NCBI GenBank assembly: GCA_028277105.1
Contig: JANQHO010000174.1
Location: 1 to 61,414, forward strand
Source: Owenweeksia sp.
GTDB taxonomy: Bacteria > Bacteroidota > Bacteroidia > Flavobacteriales > Schleiferiaceae
DNA: 61,414 nt
Direction: 5' to 3'
Shown piece by piece: positions 44,782 through 53,011 of the stretch. The number at the start of each line of letters is the position of its first letter. Within the stretch, counting starts at the first letter, position 1. Under the pieces are notes generated by a model. That model saw only the letters and a list, made by a program, of their open reading frames with translations, was not told the DNA's origin and made no database searches. Both the position numbers and the translations under genes were made by a program.

Positions 44782-47145
44782 ATGAAATTACCATTCTTCC
44801 TGCTCTTCAGTTTACTCATAAGTTTCGGCCTTCAGGCACAAAACAATGGAAAAATAGAAGGAACCGTTAAAGATGTCCGCACAGGGGAACTACTTATAGG
44901 GGTAGCTGTTCAGGTAGAGGGCACTCAGATTGGCGGAGTTACTGACGTAAATGGCTTCTACCAGATAGCGGATGTGCCGGCCACTACCTATAACCTCACC
45001 GCTTCTTACATAGGCTATAAAAACAGTACCCAGTTTGGGGTGGTGGTGCGTTCGGGTGGCACTACCGATATCAATTTTCAACTGGAAGAAACTACCAGTG
45101 AGTTGGAAGATGTTACGGTGATTGCCAACCCTTTTGAAAAAGTAGATGAAACTCCCCTCTCTATTCAACGCCTGTCTCAGGAAGAAGTAGCCACCTATCC
45201 GGGAGGTAATAATGATATTGCCAAAGTGGTACAGTCGCTGCCCGGGGTTTCCGGCTCGGCAGCCGGTTTCCGCAATGATGTGATCATACGCGGAGGGGCG
45301 CCTAACGAAAATGTATATTATTTAGATGGGATCGAGATCCCCAACATCAACCACTTCGCTACCCAGGGCAGTGCCGGAGGGCCGGTAGGCTTGCTCAACG
45401 TGAGTTTTTTTGAAGGGGTTACCCTCAGCAGCAGCTCCTTTGGCGCACAATACGATAATGTATTATCCGGAGTATTGCAATTTGACCAACGCGATGGCAA
45501 CAGAAGGGAAGTTGAGGGTAACGTAAGGGTGAGCGCCAGTGAAGCGGCCTTAACAGTGGAAGGCCCTTTATTCAAAGGCGATAAGGAAATGAGTAATACC
45601 TCTTACATCGCTTCGGTAAGGCGGTCGTACCTCCAGTTTCTATTCAATATTATAGATCTCCCCTTTTTACCTGATTACTGGGATTACCAGTATAAAGTTA
45701 CCCATAAGCTTTCCAAATTCGATGAGCTTATTTTTACCGGGGTGGGCTCTATTGATGATCTTGCTATCAACGCACCGGAGGAGTTCAGCCCCGAACAGCA
45801 GGCCACCCTGGATCAATTGCCTATTATCCGGCAATGGACCACTACCTCTGGTTTGAGCTGGCGCAGGCGCTTTAAGGATTATTCCGGTTATATGCTCACC
45901 AGCCTTAGCACCAATATCCTTAACAATAATTTTCAGCAATACGAGGATAATGTGAATGAACAAGGGCTTTATTTTAACAATGACTCTAGGGAATGGGAAA
46001 CCAAGCTACGCTACGAGTATACCAGGTTTTCCGGCCTTTGGGAATTCAGAAGCGGTTTTACGGCCCAACATGCCTTTTACTCCAACGCCACCTTAAACCT
46101 GGTGAATGACTTTGCTTTTGACAATTCCATCGATTTTTACCGCTACGGCTTTTTTGGTCAGGCCAACCGCAGCTTTTTTACCGATCAGTTAAATATTTCC
46201 GGAGGCTTTCGCTTTGATGGCAATACCTTTACCGATAATGGCAACGATATTTTGCGCACTTTCAGCCCCAGGCTGTCAGCCTCTTTAAAACTGGACGATG
46301 CCGAAAAATGGACCTTAAATGCTTCGGTAGGGCGTTATTTCAAAATACCCCCTTACACTATTTTAGGTTTTGTAGACAACCAGGGAAATCTGGCTAACCG
46401 CAGTGTGGAGTATATCCAAAGTGACCACTATGTAGCGGGAATAGAATACTTGCTGAACCGCTCGGCCCGCATTACCGTAGAAGGCTTTTACAAGCAATAC
46501 GACAATTATCCGGTATCCAATACCGATAGTGTTTCCCTGGCTAACCTAGGAGGTGGTTTTGAGGTGCTGGGCAATGAGCCCGTTTCCAGCGTGGGTTTGG
46601 GTAGAACTTATGGTGTAGAACTCCTCTTTCAGCAAAAATTATCCAGAAATTTTTACGGCATACTGGCCTTAACGTTTTACAAAAGCGAGTATACGGGCTT
46701 TGACCGGGATGAATACCTGTCCTCTGTATGGGACAACGGGCAGTTGATCACCTTTACCGGGGGGTATAAATTCGGCAAAAACTGGGAAGTCAGTCTGCGG
46801 GTACGCTACCTGGGCGAAACACCTTACGCCCCTATAGACCAGCAGGCCACCCTGGCTAATTATCCCGCTATTGTCAGGGATTACCAGCGTTTGGGCGAGG
46901 TACAGTTGGGGGCTTTTAACCAAACTGATGTTCGTATTGACAAGAAATTCAACTTCAAAAACTGGACTTTGGATATTTTCCTCGATGTACAAAATGTTTT
47001 GGCCAGCCAGTTGCCCAGCGAGCCTTCTTTTGGGCTCGATCGCGATGGTGATGGTAATGTGATCACTCCTGAAGCTCTGGTGCAAATTGAAGAAGTGGAT
47101 AATTCTTCGGTTTTACCTTCTTTAGGGATAGTGATTGATTTTTAA
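44782..47145 (+). CDS. TonB-dependent receptor with carboxypeptidase-regulatory-like N-terminal domain
   Basis: A 787-residue outer-membrane receptor. Signal peptide ends LQAQ (about 20), then a CarboxypepD_reg-like domain (EGTVKDVRTGELLIGVAVQVEG split as GTVKDVRTGE and LLIGVAV), a plug domain (about 130-240; QSLPGVSGSAAGFRNDV, IRGGAPNENVYYLDGIEIP) and a 22-strand barrel. It is not SusC-sized, and no SusD follows, so it more likely takes up a siderophore, metal or small ligand than a glycan. ATG 44782 (MKLPFF) is chosen over TTG 44755, which lies within the -7 box. MarR control is likely. Confidence 0.9.
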   Translation: MKLPFFLLFSLLISFGLQAQNNGKIEGTVKDVRTGELLIGVAVQVEGTQIGGVTDVNGFYQIADVPATTYNLTASYIGYKNSTQFGVVVRSGGTTDINFQLEETTSELEDVTVIANPFEKVDETPLSIQRLSQEEVATYPGGNNDIAKVVQSLPGVSGSAAGFRNDVIIRGGAPNENVYYLDGIEIPNINHFATQGSAGGPVGLLNVSFFEGVTLSSSSFGAQYDNVLSGVLQFDQRDGNRREVEGNVRVSASEAALTVEGPLFKGDKEMSNTSYIASVRRSYLQFLFNIIDLPFLPDYWDYQYKVTHKLSKFDELIFTGVGSIDDLAINAPEEFSPEQQATLDQLPIIRQWTTTSGLSWRRRFKDYSGYMLTSLSTNILNNNFQQYEDNVNEQGLYFNNDSREWETKLRYEYTRFSGLWEFRSGFTAQHAFYSNATLNLVNDFAFDNSIDFYRYGFFGQANRSFFTDQLNISGGFRFDGNTFTDNGNDILRTFSPRLSASLKLDDAEKWTLNASVGRYFKIPPYTILGFVDNQGNLANRSVEYIQSDHYVAGIEYLLNRSARITVEGFYKQYDNYPVSNTDSVSLANLGGGFEVLGNEPVSSVGLGRTYGVELLFQQKLSRNFYGILALTFYKSEYTGFDRDEYLSSVWDNGQLITFTGGYKFGKNWEVSLRVRYLGETPYAPIDQQATLANYPAIVRDYQRLGEVQLGAFNQTDVRIDKKFNFKNWTLDIFLDVQNVLASQLPSEPSFGLDRDGDGNVITPEALVQIEEVDNSSVLPSLGIVIDF

Positions 47146-47475
47146 GGTGGGTTCAATATATAATTAAGGTGTCAGCTTGAGTGTCACGCAGGAGGCGTGA
47201 TGTATCTACCTATCGGTAGTCAAGTCGAAAGCTGTTAGTTTTGCCTCATGGTCTTGCATCTAAATCACGTATTTTTATTTCAAGCTTCCTGTGACCTTCA
47301 GCAAAATCCTTAAAAATCAAGGAATCAATCTTTTTAATGGTCATGCTGTACGCAGATCCGGGAGGCAGGCATCTCGACTACGTTCGATGTTCCCGCGATG
47401 ACCTTCAAACCCTGACATTCTTCATGTTTTAAGAACTACTTTCATTTTTCCTTTGCGTTGAATTAAAAACAAACT
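47146..47475. repeat. 330-bp gap with two structured REP-like elements
   Basis: No gene seen. Element 1 (47173-47234): outer stem CAGCTT/AAGCTG enclosing two hairpins, TCACGC/GCGTGA and CTACC/GGTAG. Element 2 (47339-47403): outer stem GGTCAT/ATGACC with inner stem CGGGA/TCCCG and a further small hairpin. The form resembles extragenic palindromes of Bacteroidota, which would be repeated elsewhere in the genome; only one pair occurs here. A weak -7 box TTCCTTTG stands at 47448-47455 before the next gene. Confidence 0.55.
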
Positions 47476-48744
47476 ATGAAAATTGTTTCTGCTTCAGAGG
47501 CGGTTGAAGTCATAAAAAGTAATAAGCGGGTTTTTGTCCACTCCGTAGCAATGGCCCCACAGCAATTAGTTAAAGCTATGGCGGCAAGGGCTCCTGGATT
47601 ACGGGGAGTGGAGGTGTGCCATTTACACACTGAAGGCGAAGCTCCTTATGCCGATCCGGCTCTGAAAGATTCGTTTCACGTGAATTCCCTTTTTATCGGG
47701 GCCAATGTACGCCACACTATCAAAGCGGGTAATGGCTCTTATACACCGGTATTTCTCAGCGAAGTGCCTTTTTTATTTCGCGGGAATATATTGCCGGTAG
47801 ACGTTGCCCTGATACAGGTAAGCCCGCCTGACAAACACGGCTATTGCTCGCTGGGAAGCAGTGTGGATGCTACTCTAGCGGCTGTGCAGCAAGCCCGTTC
47901 TGTAGTAGCCCAGGTCAACCCCAATGTTCCACGTTCCCACGGGGATGGTATCATTCATCACACAGAGATCAACTTTGGCGTGGAAGTAAATGATGCCATG
48001 CTCACACACGAGATCAGGCAGCCCGATGAAACAGAACAGAAGATCGGGAGAAATGTGGCTTCACTCATCGAAGACGGCAGCACCTTGCAAATGGGCATTG
48101 GCGCTATACCCAACGCTGTTTTAGGCGAGCTGGAGCACCTCAAAGATTTGGGTATCCACACCGAAATGTTCAGCGATGGCATACTGCCCCTGGTAGAAAA
48201 AGGGGTGATCAACGGCATTCGCAAAAAAGTACAGCCGGGAAATATTATTGCCGGCTTTGCTTTGGGTTCGCAAAAACTCTATGATTTTATAGACGACAAC
48301 CCGGTGGTCAATTTGTGCGATATCGAGTGGGTAAACGATACCAAAGTGATCCGCAAAAACCCCAAAGTAGTTTCTATTAACTCAGCCATAGAAGTTGACC
48401 TGACAGGGCAGGTTTGTGCCGATTCCATAGGAACTCGTATGTATTCAGGAGTGGGTGGTCAAATGGACTTTATCAGAGGGGCTTCCCTTTCGGAAGGCGG
48501 TAAACCGATTATTGCCCTGCCCAGTGTGACCAGAAGAGGCGAAAGTCGCATTGTTCCCTTTCTGAAAAAAGGGGCCGGTGTGGTTACCACCCGCGCTCAC
48601 GTGCACTACATTGTAACGGAATACGGCATAGCTGATCTTTACGGTAAAAGTATAGAACAACGCGCCAAGGCTCTGGCTTCTATTGCCCACCCGGAACACC
48701 GGGAGCGGGTTTACCACGAATTCACCAAGGCAAAACAGTATTAA
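47476..48744 (+). CDS. Acetyl-CoA hydrolase/CoA-transferase family protein (4-hydroxybutyrate CoA-transferase-like)
   Basis: A 422-residue family I CoA-transferase. Typical segments: VEVCHLHTEGEAPYADP (45-60), SPPDKHGYCSLGSSVDAT (116-133), GIGAIPNAVL, the expected thioester Glu230 in GIHTEMFSDG, and EYGIADLYGKSIEQRAKAL near the end. It moves CoA between acetyl-CoA and another acid; the second acid is not clear from sequence. Stops abut the convergent DoxX gene (TAATTA). A related dehydrogenase for 3-hydroxyacyl-CoA lies far away at 20363, without an operon link. Confidence 0.88.
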   Translation: MKIVSASEAVEVIKSNKRVFVHSVAMAPQQLVKAMAARAPGLRGVEVCHLHTEGEAPYADPALKDSFHVNSLFIGANVRHTIKAGNGSYTPVFLSEVPFLFRGNILPVDVALIQVSPPDKHGYCSLGSSVDATLAAVQQARSVVAQVNPNVPRSHGDGIIHHTEINFGVEVNDAMLTHEIRQPDETEQKIGRNVASLIEDGSTLQMGIGAIPNAVLGELEHLKDLGIHTEMFSDGILPLVEKGVINGIRKKVQPGNIIAGFALGSQKLYDFIDDNPVVNLCDIEWVNDTKVIRKNPKVVSINSAIEVDLTGQVCADSIGTRMYSGVGGQMDFIRGASLSEGGKPIIALPSVTRRGESRIVPFLKKGAGVVTTRAHVHYIVTEYGIADLYGKSIEQRAKALASIAHPEHRERVYHEFTKAKQY

Positions 48745-49167
48745 TTACTGTTGCATTTTGAGGTGGTAATCGGCCGAATGCTTGCCGGAGCCGTATACCA
48801 TAAAGCAAATACTGAGTATAAGCACTACGGAAGAGGTGATAAGGTTATTAGCGTTCATCTCACCAATGAAATTGATGGCCACCGCTCCCAGTAAGATAGG
48901 AAGTTGAGCGATCACCGCCCAGCGGGTGAGCAAACCAAAGGCTATTAAAACCCCTCCTATGAGATGGGCGGGCGCCACGTAATGAATGAGAAAAAGCGTG
49001 CCTCCCAGGTCGTTTAAAGGCTTCACAATATCGACCAGATATTGGGTGCTCGACAAAAAAGTAGTGCCTTTATAAAAGAGAAAAATACCCAGCATAATAC
49101 GGGCCAGGTCTACCGGATAGTAAGTATGCGCATTGGCCCATTTGTTTAAAGATTTGATCGTCCCCAT
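48745..49167 (-). CDS. DoxX family membrane protein
   Basis: A 140-residue protein with four membrane segments (about 22-40, 55-72, 78-98, 105-128) and the DoxX pattern DLARIMLGIFLFYKG and GGVLIAFGLLTRWA. DoxX-like proteins have been linked to quinone or thiosulfate redox reactions and to membrane thiol stress; the role here is unknown. It ends directly at the stop of the convergent CoA-transferase gene, with no space for a terminator. Confidence 0.88.
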   Translation of the reverse strand: MGTIKSLNKWANAHTYYPVDLARIMLGIFLFYKGTTFLSSTQYLVDIVKPLNDLGGTLFLIHYVAPAHLIGGVLIAFGLLTRWAVIAQLPILLGAVAINFIGEMNANNLITSSVVLILSICFMVYGSGKHSADYHLKMQQ

Positions 49168-49243
49168 AATGCCAGCTTTTTAGTTCATAATCATCAAGAT
49201 ACGAAAATTATCAGGCCGGAGCAAATGAAAACAATCTCGCAGA

Positions 49244-49576
49244 TCAGCTCACCTTGGCCCTGCTGAGGGGCTCAAACCCTTTATTATTTTGAAGCAATAA
49301 GCTTTTTTTGATGTGTAGATAGGTCTGGTGCATCTGGTAGATCATGATACCGTAAAGAAAGGCCTTATCCATAAACTTGCGATTGTTTTTAAGGCACCAC
49401 AGACCCAGTTTCCAAAAATATTTGAGATAGGAGCTGTTTTTAGCAAAAAAGCGGAAAACCATAAAGAGAGTTTTGAGATCTTCCCGGTCTAAAAGTAAGA
49501 TAGGTATTGTGGTGGTCTGCCCGTTCAATAAAGTGCATACCACAAAACAACTCATTAAAAGGTACTTAATGCCCAT
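49244..49576 (-). pseudogene. Probable C-terminal fragment of a DUF4070-type B12-binding radical SAM protein
   Basis: A 110-residue frame whose middle reads DLKTLFMVFRFFAK, YLKYFWKLGLWCLKNNRKF and LYGIMIYQMHQTYLHIKK. In my recall this matches the C-terminal tail (FWxLxxxTLxxxPRxLPxAxTLAIYGYHFR-like) of DUF4070-containing radical SAM proteins, while the SAM and B12 domains are absent and there is no space for them upstream before fabH. The first 20 residues (MGIKYLLMSCFVVCTLLNGQ) look like unrelated or frame-changed sequence. It could instead be an unrecognised small membrane protein. Confidence 0.4.
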
Positions 49577-49748
49577 GAATTTGCTAAATAGGCTAATTTG
49601 GTTTGTAATCTGCTTATTATTGTAAAGCCCGTGTTAAATTCCAGTTATTACCACAAACAGGCATTCTACAAATGGTTATTTTTCAGAGGTTTAAATCAGG
49701 GACAATTTTGGCAGATTTGCTTTTTCTTTGCACCTAAAGCTTTGGAAT

Positions 49749-50756
49749 ATGATACGGACCAAAATAGCAGGAGTTGGCCATTATGTGCCTGAAAATGTAG
49801 TGACCAATCACGACCTGGAAAAGTTAATGGACACCAGCGATGCCTGGATACAGGAAAGGACGGGGATTAAAGAAAGGCGCTGGGCCCTGCCCGGCAGCGA
49901 TGACAATCCTTCTGTTATGGGGACCAGAGCTTCGCAGATGGCTATGAAAAATGCAGGGATAGAAGCAGATGAGATCGACTTCATCATCTTTGCCACGCTT
50001 TCTCCCGACTACTATTTCCCCGGACCTGGCGTAATGGTACAGGATCAATTAGGGATTAAAGAAATAGGGGCTCTTGACGTACGCAACCAATGTTCCGGTT
50101 TTATCTATGGCCTTTCAGTGGCTGATCAGTTTATCAGAACCGGAACCTATAAGAATATTCTGTTGATCGGTTCAGAGCTGCACAGTGGCGGTTTAGATAA
50201 AACTACCCGCGGCCGCGGTGTTTCGGTGATCTTTGGCGATGGTGCCGGAGCAGTTGTTTTACAACCTACACAGGAAGAGGGTAAAGGTGTTTTAACCACT
50301 CATTTGCATTCCGAAGGAAAACACGCTAAAGAGCTGGCTTTACTAGGCCCCAGTACGTCTCACTGGGTTCCCGAGATCATTGAGAAAAACGACCCTGACG
50401 ACCTGAGCTACTACCCTTACATGAATGGCAACTTTGTTTTCAAACATGCTGTTACCCGTTTTGGAGAGGTCATAGGCGAAGCCTTACAAGCTACCGGTTA
50501 TCAAACCAGCGACATTGACCTGCTGATACCCCATCAGGCTAACTTGCGTATCAGTCAATACCTACAGCAAAAGATGGGATTAAAAGAAGATCAAGTCTTT
50601 AATAACATACAGAAATACGGAAATACCACCGCAGCTTCTATACCTATTGCCTTGAGTGAAGCTTTGCAGGAAGGCAAACTTAAAAATGGCGACTTGCTTT
50701 GTTTAGCTGCTTTTGGCAGCGGATTTACCTGGGGCAGCACTCTTATCAGGTGGTAG
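49749..50756 (+). CDS. fabH: 3-oxoacyl-ACP synthase III (FabH family)
   Basis: A 335-residue ketosynthase III that begins fatty-acid chains by condensing an acyl-CoA with malonyl-ACP. The catalytic triad is visible: C115 in DVRNQCSGF, H262 in PHQANLR and N292 in KYGNTTA. The open frame extends to 49728 through a TTG; ATG 49749 (MIRTKIAGVG) matches family starts. Bacteroidota often have more than one FabH-like enzyme, so this may serve a branched or special pathway. First gene of the plus-strand run into the zinc-ribbon and DinB genes. Confidence 0.93.
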   Translation: MIRTKIAGVGHYVPENVVTNHDLEKLMDTSDAWIQERTGIKERRWALPGSDDNPSVMGTRASQMAMKNAGIEADEIDFIIFATLSPDYYFPGPGVMVQDQLGIKEIGALDVRNQCSGFIYGLSVADQFIRTGTYKNILLIGSELHSGGLDKTTRGRGVSVIFGDGAGAVVLQPTQEEGKGVLTTHLHSEGKHAKELALLGPSTSHWVPEIIEKNDPDDLSYYPYMNGNFVFKHAVTRFGEVIGEALQATGYQTSDIDLLIPHQANLRISQYLQQKMGLKEDQVFNNIQKYGNTTAASIPIALSEALQEGKLKNGDLLCLAAFGSGFTWGSTLIRW

Positions 50757-50763
50757 CATTTAC

Positions 50764-50771
50764 TACCTTTG
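50764..50771 (+). promoter_or_regulatory. -7 box (TACCTTTG) five bases before the zinc-ribbon ATG
   Basis: TACCTTTG is an exact TAnnTTTG match ending at 50771; the ATG is at 50776, so transcription from it would start at or near the start codon. Confidence 0.4.
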
Positions 50772-50775
50772 CATT

Positions 50776-51090
50776 ATGATATTTATTTTCGGTTACCATC
50801 CCATAAATAAAACTATCGGCCCGGTAGAAGAAAAAGAATGTCCCAACTGTCATAATACCAAGCATTGGTTGTTAGAGAAAAGTACTTATTACATCAGTCT
50901 TTTTTTTCTTCCGCTGATCCCCACTAAAACAGATTACTTTCAATACTGCCCGGTTTGTCGTTTTAAGGAACTTCTTACCCGTAGTGAATTTGAGCGTAGG
51001 GAAGCCTTGGCTCAGTTGAATAATGAGGCTTTGCGTTCCAATATGAGTGAGGAAGAATACCAACAAAAGCTAAAGAATATCAACCGATGA
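50776..51090 (+). CDS. Small zinc-ribbon protein
   Basis: A 104-residue protein. It starts MIFIFGYHPINKTIG, typical of the zinc-ribbon_15 group, and has two Cys pairs for zinc (CPNCHN near residue 23 and YCPVCRF near 61) around a hydrophobic LFFLPLIPTKTDYFQ. The C-terminal 35 residues are helical. Binding partner unknown. The open frame extends upstream into fabH (to 50713); ATG 50776 is chosen. Its TGA overlaps the ATG of the DinB gene (ATGA). Confidence 0.82.
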   Translation: MIFIFGYHPINKTIGPVEEKECPNCHNTKHWLLEKSTYYISLFFLPLIPTKTDYFQYCPVCRFKELLTRSEFERREALAQLNNEALRSNMSEEEYQQKLKNINR

Positions 51091-51596
51091 GAAGACCTGA
51101 AACCAGCGAATATAGTTCTTATTACCAGTCGTATATTGATTTAACCAGGGGGGTTGACTTCCTGCAAAACTTACAGGATAGCGGAGACCAACTGATCCAT
51201 TTTTTAGAAAATCTGGAAACAGACCGTTGGGATTACGCCTACCAGGAGGGCAAATGGACAGTCAAACAAGTGATCCAACACATAATTGATTGTGATATTG
51301 TTTTTCTATATCGTGCCCTCACTATTGTACGCGGTGATACGGAAACCTCCTTGCCTGGCTTTGATCAGGATCTGTTTGCCCACAGCAGTAAGCTTGACCA
51401 CATTGATGGAAGAGGAATAATCGAAAATTTCAGAAACTTAAGAAGCCTTATTATTTCCATGTTCAAAAGTTTTGATTCCGAAAAAATGGATTTATCGGGT
51501 ACAGCCAATAACAATTCCCTTACCCCCCTCAGCACTGCTTTTATCATAGCCGGTCATACTTTTCATCACCTCAGTGTATTGAAAGAACGCTACTAA
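51087..51596 (+). CDS. DinB/YfiT-like putative metal-dependent protein
   Basis: A 169-residue four-helix DinB-fold protein. Metal-binding His residues are in WTVKQVIQHIIDCD and in AGHTFHHLSVLKERY. DinB-fold proteins include thiol-transferases using bacillithiol or mycothiol, and many of unknown function. Coupled to the genes on both sides: ATGA overlap with the zinc-ribbon gene and one-base overlap (TAATG) with the NTF2-like gene. Confidence 0.85.
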   Translation: MRRPETSEYSSYYQSYIDLTRGVDFLQNLQDSGDQLIHFLENLETDRWDYAYQEGKWTVKQVIQHIIDCDIVFLYRALTIVRGDTETSLPGFDQDLFAHSSKLDHIDGRGIIENFRNLRSLIISMFKSFDSEKMDLSGTANNNSLTPLSTAFIIAGHTFHHLSVLKERY

Positions 51597-52024
51597 TGAA
51601 TAAGTTTTTACTCCTTACGCTGATAGTTTCCATACAATCGTCCTGTTGTAACAACACCGGTGATGGCAGGGATGAAATATTCTCCCTTATGGAGCAACAG
51701 GAGCAAGCCTGGAATAAAGGAGATATCAAAGGATTTATGAAACCTTATTGGAATTCTGACAGTTTGATCTTTATCGGAAGCAGGGGATTTACCTACGGTT
51801 GGCAAACAACCCTGGACCGCTATCGCCAAAGTTATCCCGATAAGGTAGCTATGGGTCAACTACTTTTTGAAAACAAAAGCTACAAAACTCTTGGTAAAAA
51901 TCATAGCCTGGTTTTAGGAAGATGGATCTTATACCGCGAAAAAGACACTCTGCGTGGAAGTTATTCATTAACCTGGCAAAAGATTGACGGCAAGTGGCAG
52001 ATCATTGCCGATCACTCCAGTTAA
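51596..52024 (+). CDS. NTF2-like (SnoaL/DUF4440) lipoprotein
   Basis: A 142-residue protein with an N-terminal signal peptide and a possible lipobox QSSC (Cys17). The rest has the NTF2-like cone fold: EIFSLMEQQEQAWNKGDIKGF, YWNSDSLIFIGSRGFTYGW, SLTWQKIDGKWQIIADHSS. Such proteins bind or turn over small molecules; no catalytic set is clear. It is joined to DinB by a one-base overlap and to the glycosyltransferase with one base between. Confidence 0.82.
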   Translation: MNKFLLLTLIVSIQSSCCNNTGDGRDEIFSLMEQQEQAWNKGDIKGFMKPYWNSDSLIFIGSRGFTYGWQTTLDRYRQSYPDKVAMGQLLFENKSYKTLGKNHSLVLGRWILYREKDTLRGSYSLTWQKIDGKWQIIADHSS

Positions 52025-52025
52025 T

Positions 52026-52982
52026 ATGAAGATCAGCGGATTTACTTTTGTGCGCAATGCCACCAGGCTTTATATTCCGGCCAAAGAAGCCATTGCTTCT
52101 GTTCTTCCGTTGGTAGACGAATTTATAGTGGTTTTGGGAAAAGGTGATGAAGACGACTATACAGAAGAAGAAGTTCTCTCTCTGGAAAGTGAAAAGATCC
52201 GAATTATCTACTCCGAATGGGAGACGGAAAAATATCCCAAAAACACCATTTTTGCCCAGCAAACTGATCTTGCCAAGCAGTCTTGTAAGGGCGATTGGTT
52301 ATTTTACATTCAATGCGATGAGGCTTTGCATGAAAAGTACATTCCAGTAGTTAAGGCAGCTATGGAAAAGTACCTGAGCGATATCCGGGTAGAAGGTTTG
52401 CTTTTTCACTATAAACACTTCTGGGGTGATTTTGACCATTACAACCCTTCCCATGCTTTTTATTCCAGGGAAATAAGGGTTATTCGCAATTTACCGGAGA
52501 TACACAGCTGGAAAGATGCGCAATCCTTCCGTTTTCATTACGACCCTTTTGAGCCCAGCTTTGAGAATTACCAAAAGAAGAAAGGTACCCGCAAGCTCAA
52601 TGTGGCACAAATAGAAGCCGAGATCTACCACTACGGTTGGGTGAGGCCACCCAGGCTTATGGGGCAAAAACGAAAAATATCCAGTACTACCTACCGCGGT
52701 AAAGAAGCTACTGAAAGAAAATTTAAAGAAGCCGAAGAGTTGTTCGATTACGGGCCTTTAAACCGGGTAAGACTATTTAAAGGCACTCATCCCCGTACAA
52801 TGCAGCAATGGATCAAAAAGATTGATTGGCAGGGTCAGTTGCAATACTCCGGGCCGCGCAGGAAAAAGGCAGTAAAAGCAAAGCATGAAAAGTTGAAGTA
52901 TTTGATCCTGACCTGGATAGAAACCAAACTGTTAGGAGGAAAACAAATAGGAGAGTTCAAGAACTTCAGGCGTATACGTTAG
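52026..52982 (+). CDS. GT2-like glycosyltransferase
   Basis: A 318-residue predicted glycosyltransferase. Starts MKISGFTFVRNATRL; a donor-site segment is EFIVVLGKGDEDDY and the metal-binding motif appears as YIQCDEALHEKYI (a DxD-like CDE). A C-terminal stretch is basic (RKKAVKAKHEKLK). Donor and acceptor unknown. The frame extends to 51984 in the NTF2-like gene; ATG 52026 is chosen because MKISGFTFVRN is a common start of this family. Confidence 0.8.
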   Translation: MKISGFTFVRNATRLYIPAKEAIASVLPLVDEFIVVLGKGDEDDYTEEEVLSLESEKIRIIYSEWETEKYPKNTIFAQQTDLAKQSCKGDWLFYIQCDEALHEKYIPVVKAAMEKYLSDIRVEGLLFHYKHFWGDFDHYNPSHAFYSREIRVIRNLPEIHSWKDAQSFRFHYDPFEPSFENYQKKKGTRKLNVAQIEAEIYHYGWVRPPRLMGQKRKISSTTYRGKEATERKFKEAEELFDYGPLNRVRLFKGTHPRTMQQWIKKIDWQGQLQYSGPRRKKAVKAKHEKLKYLILTWIETKLLGGKQIGEFKNFRRIR

Positions 52983-53011
52983 TTGTATTTTTATGAATTC
53001 TTAGCATCAGC

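Noticed and set aside
47146-47475. SusD-like partner or further receptor subunit after the TonB-dependent receptor
   Set aside because: No open frame is present here, and the next gene is a CoA-transferase.
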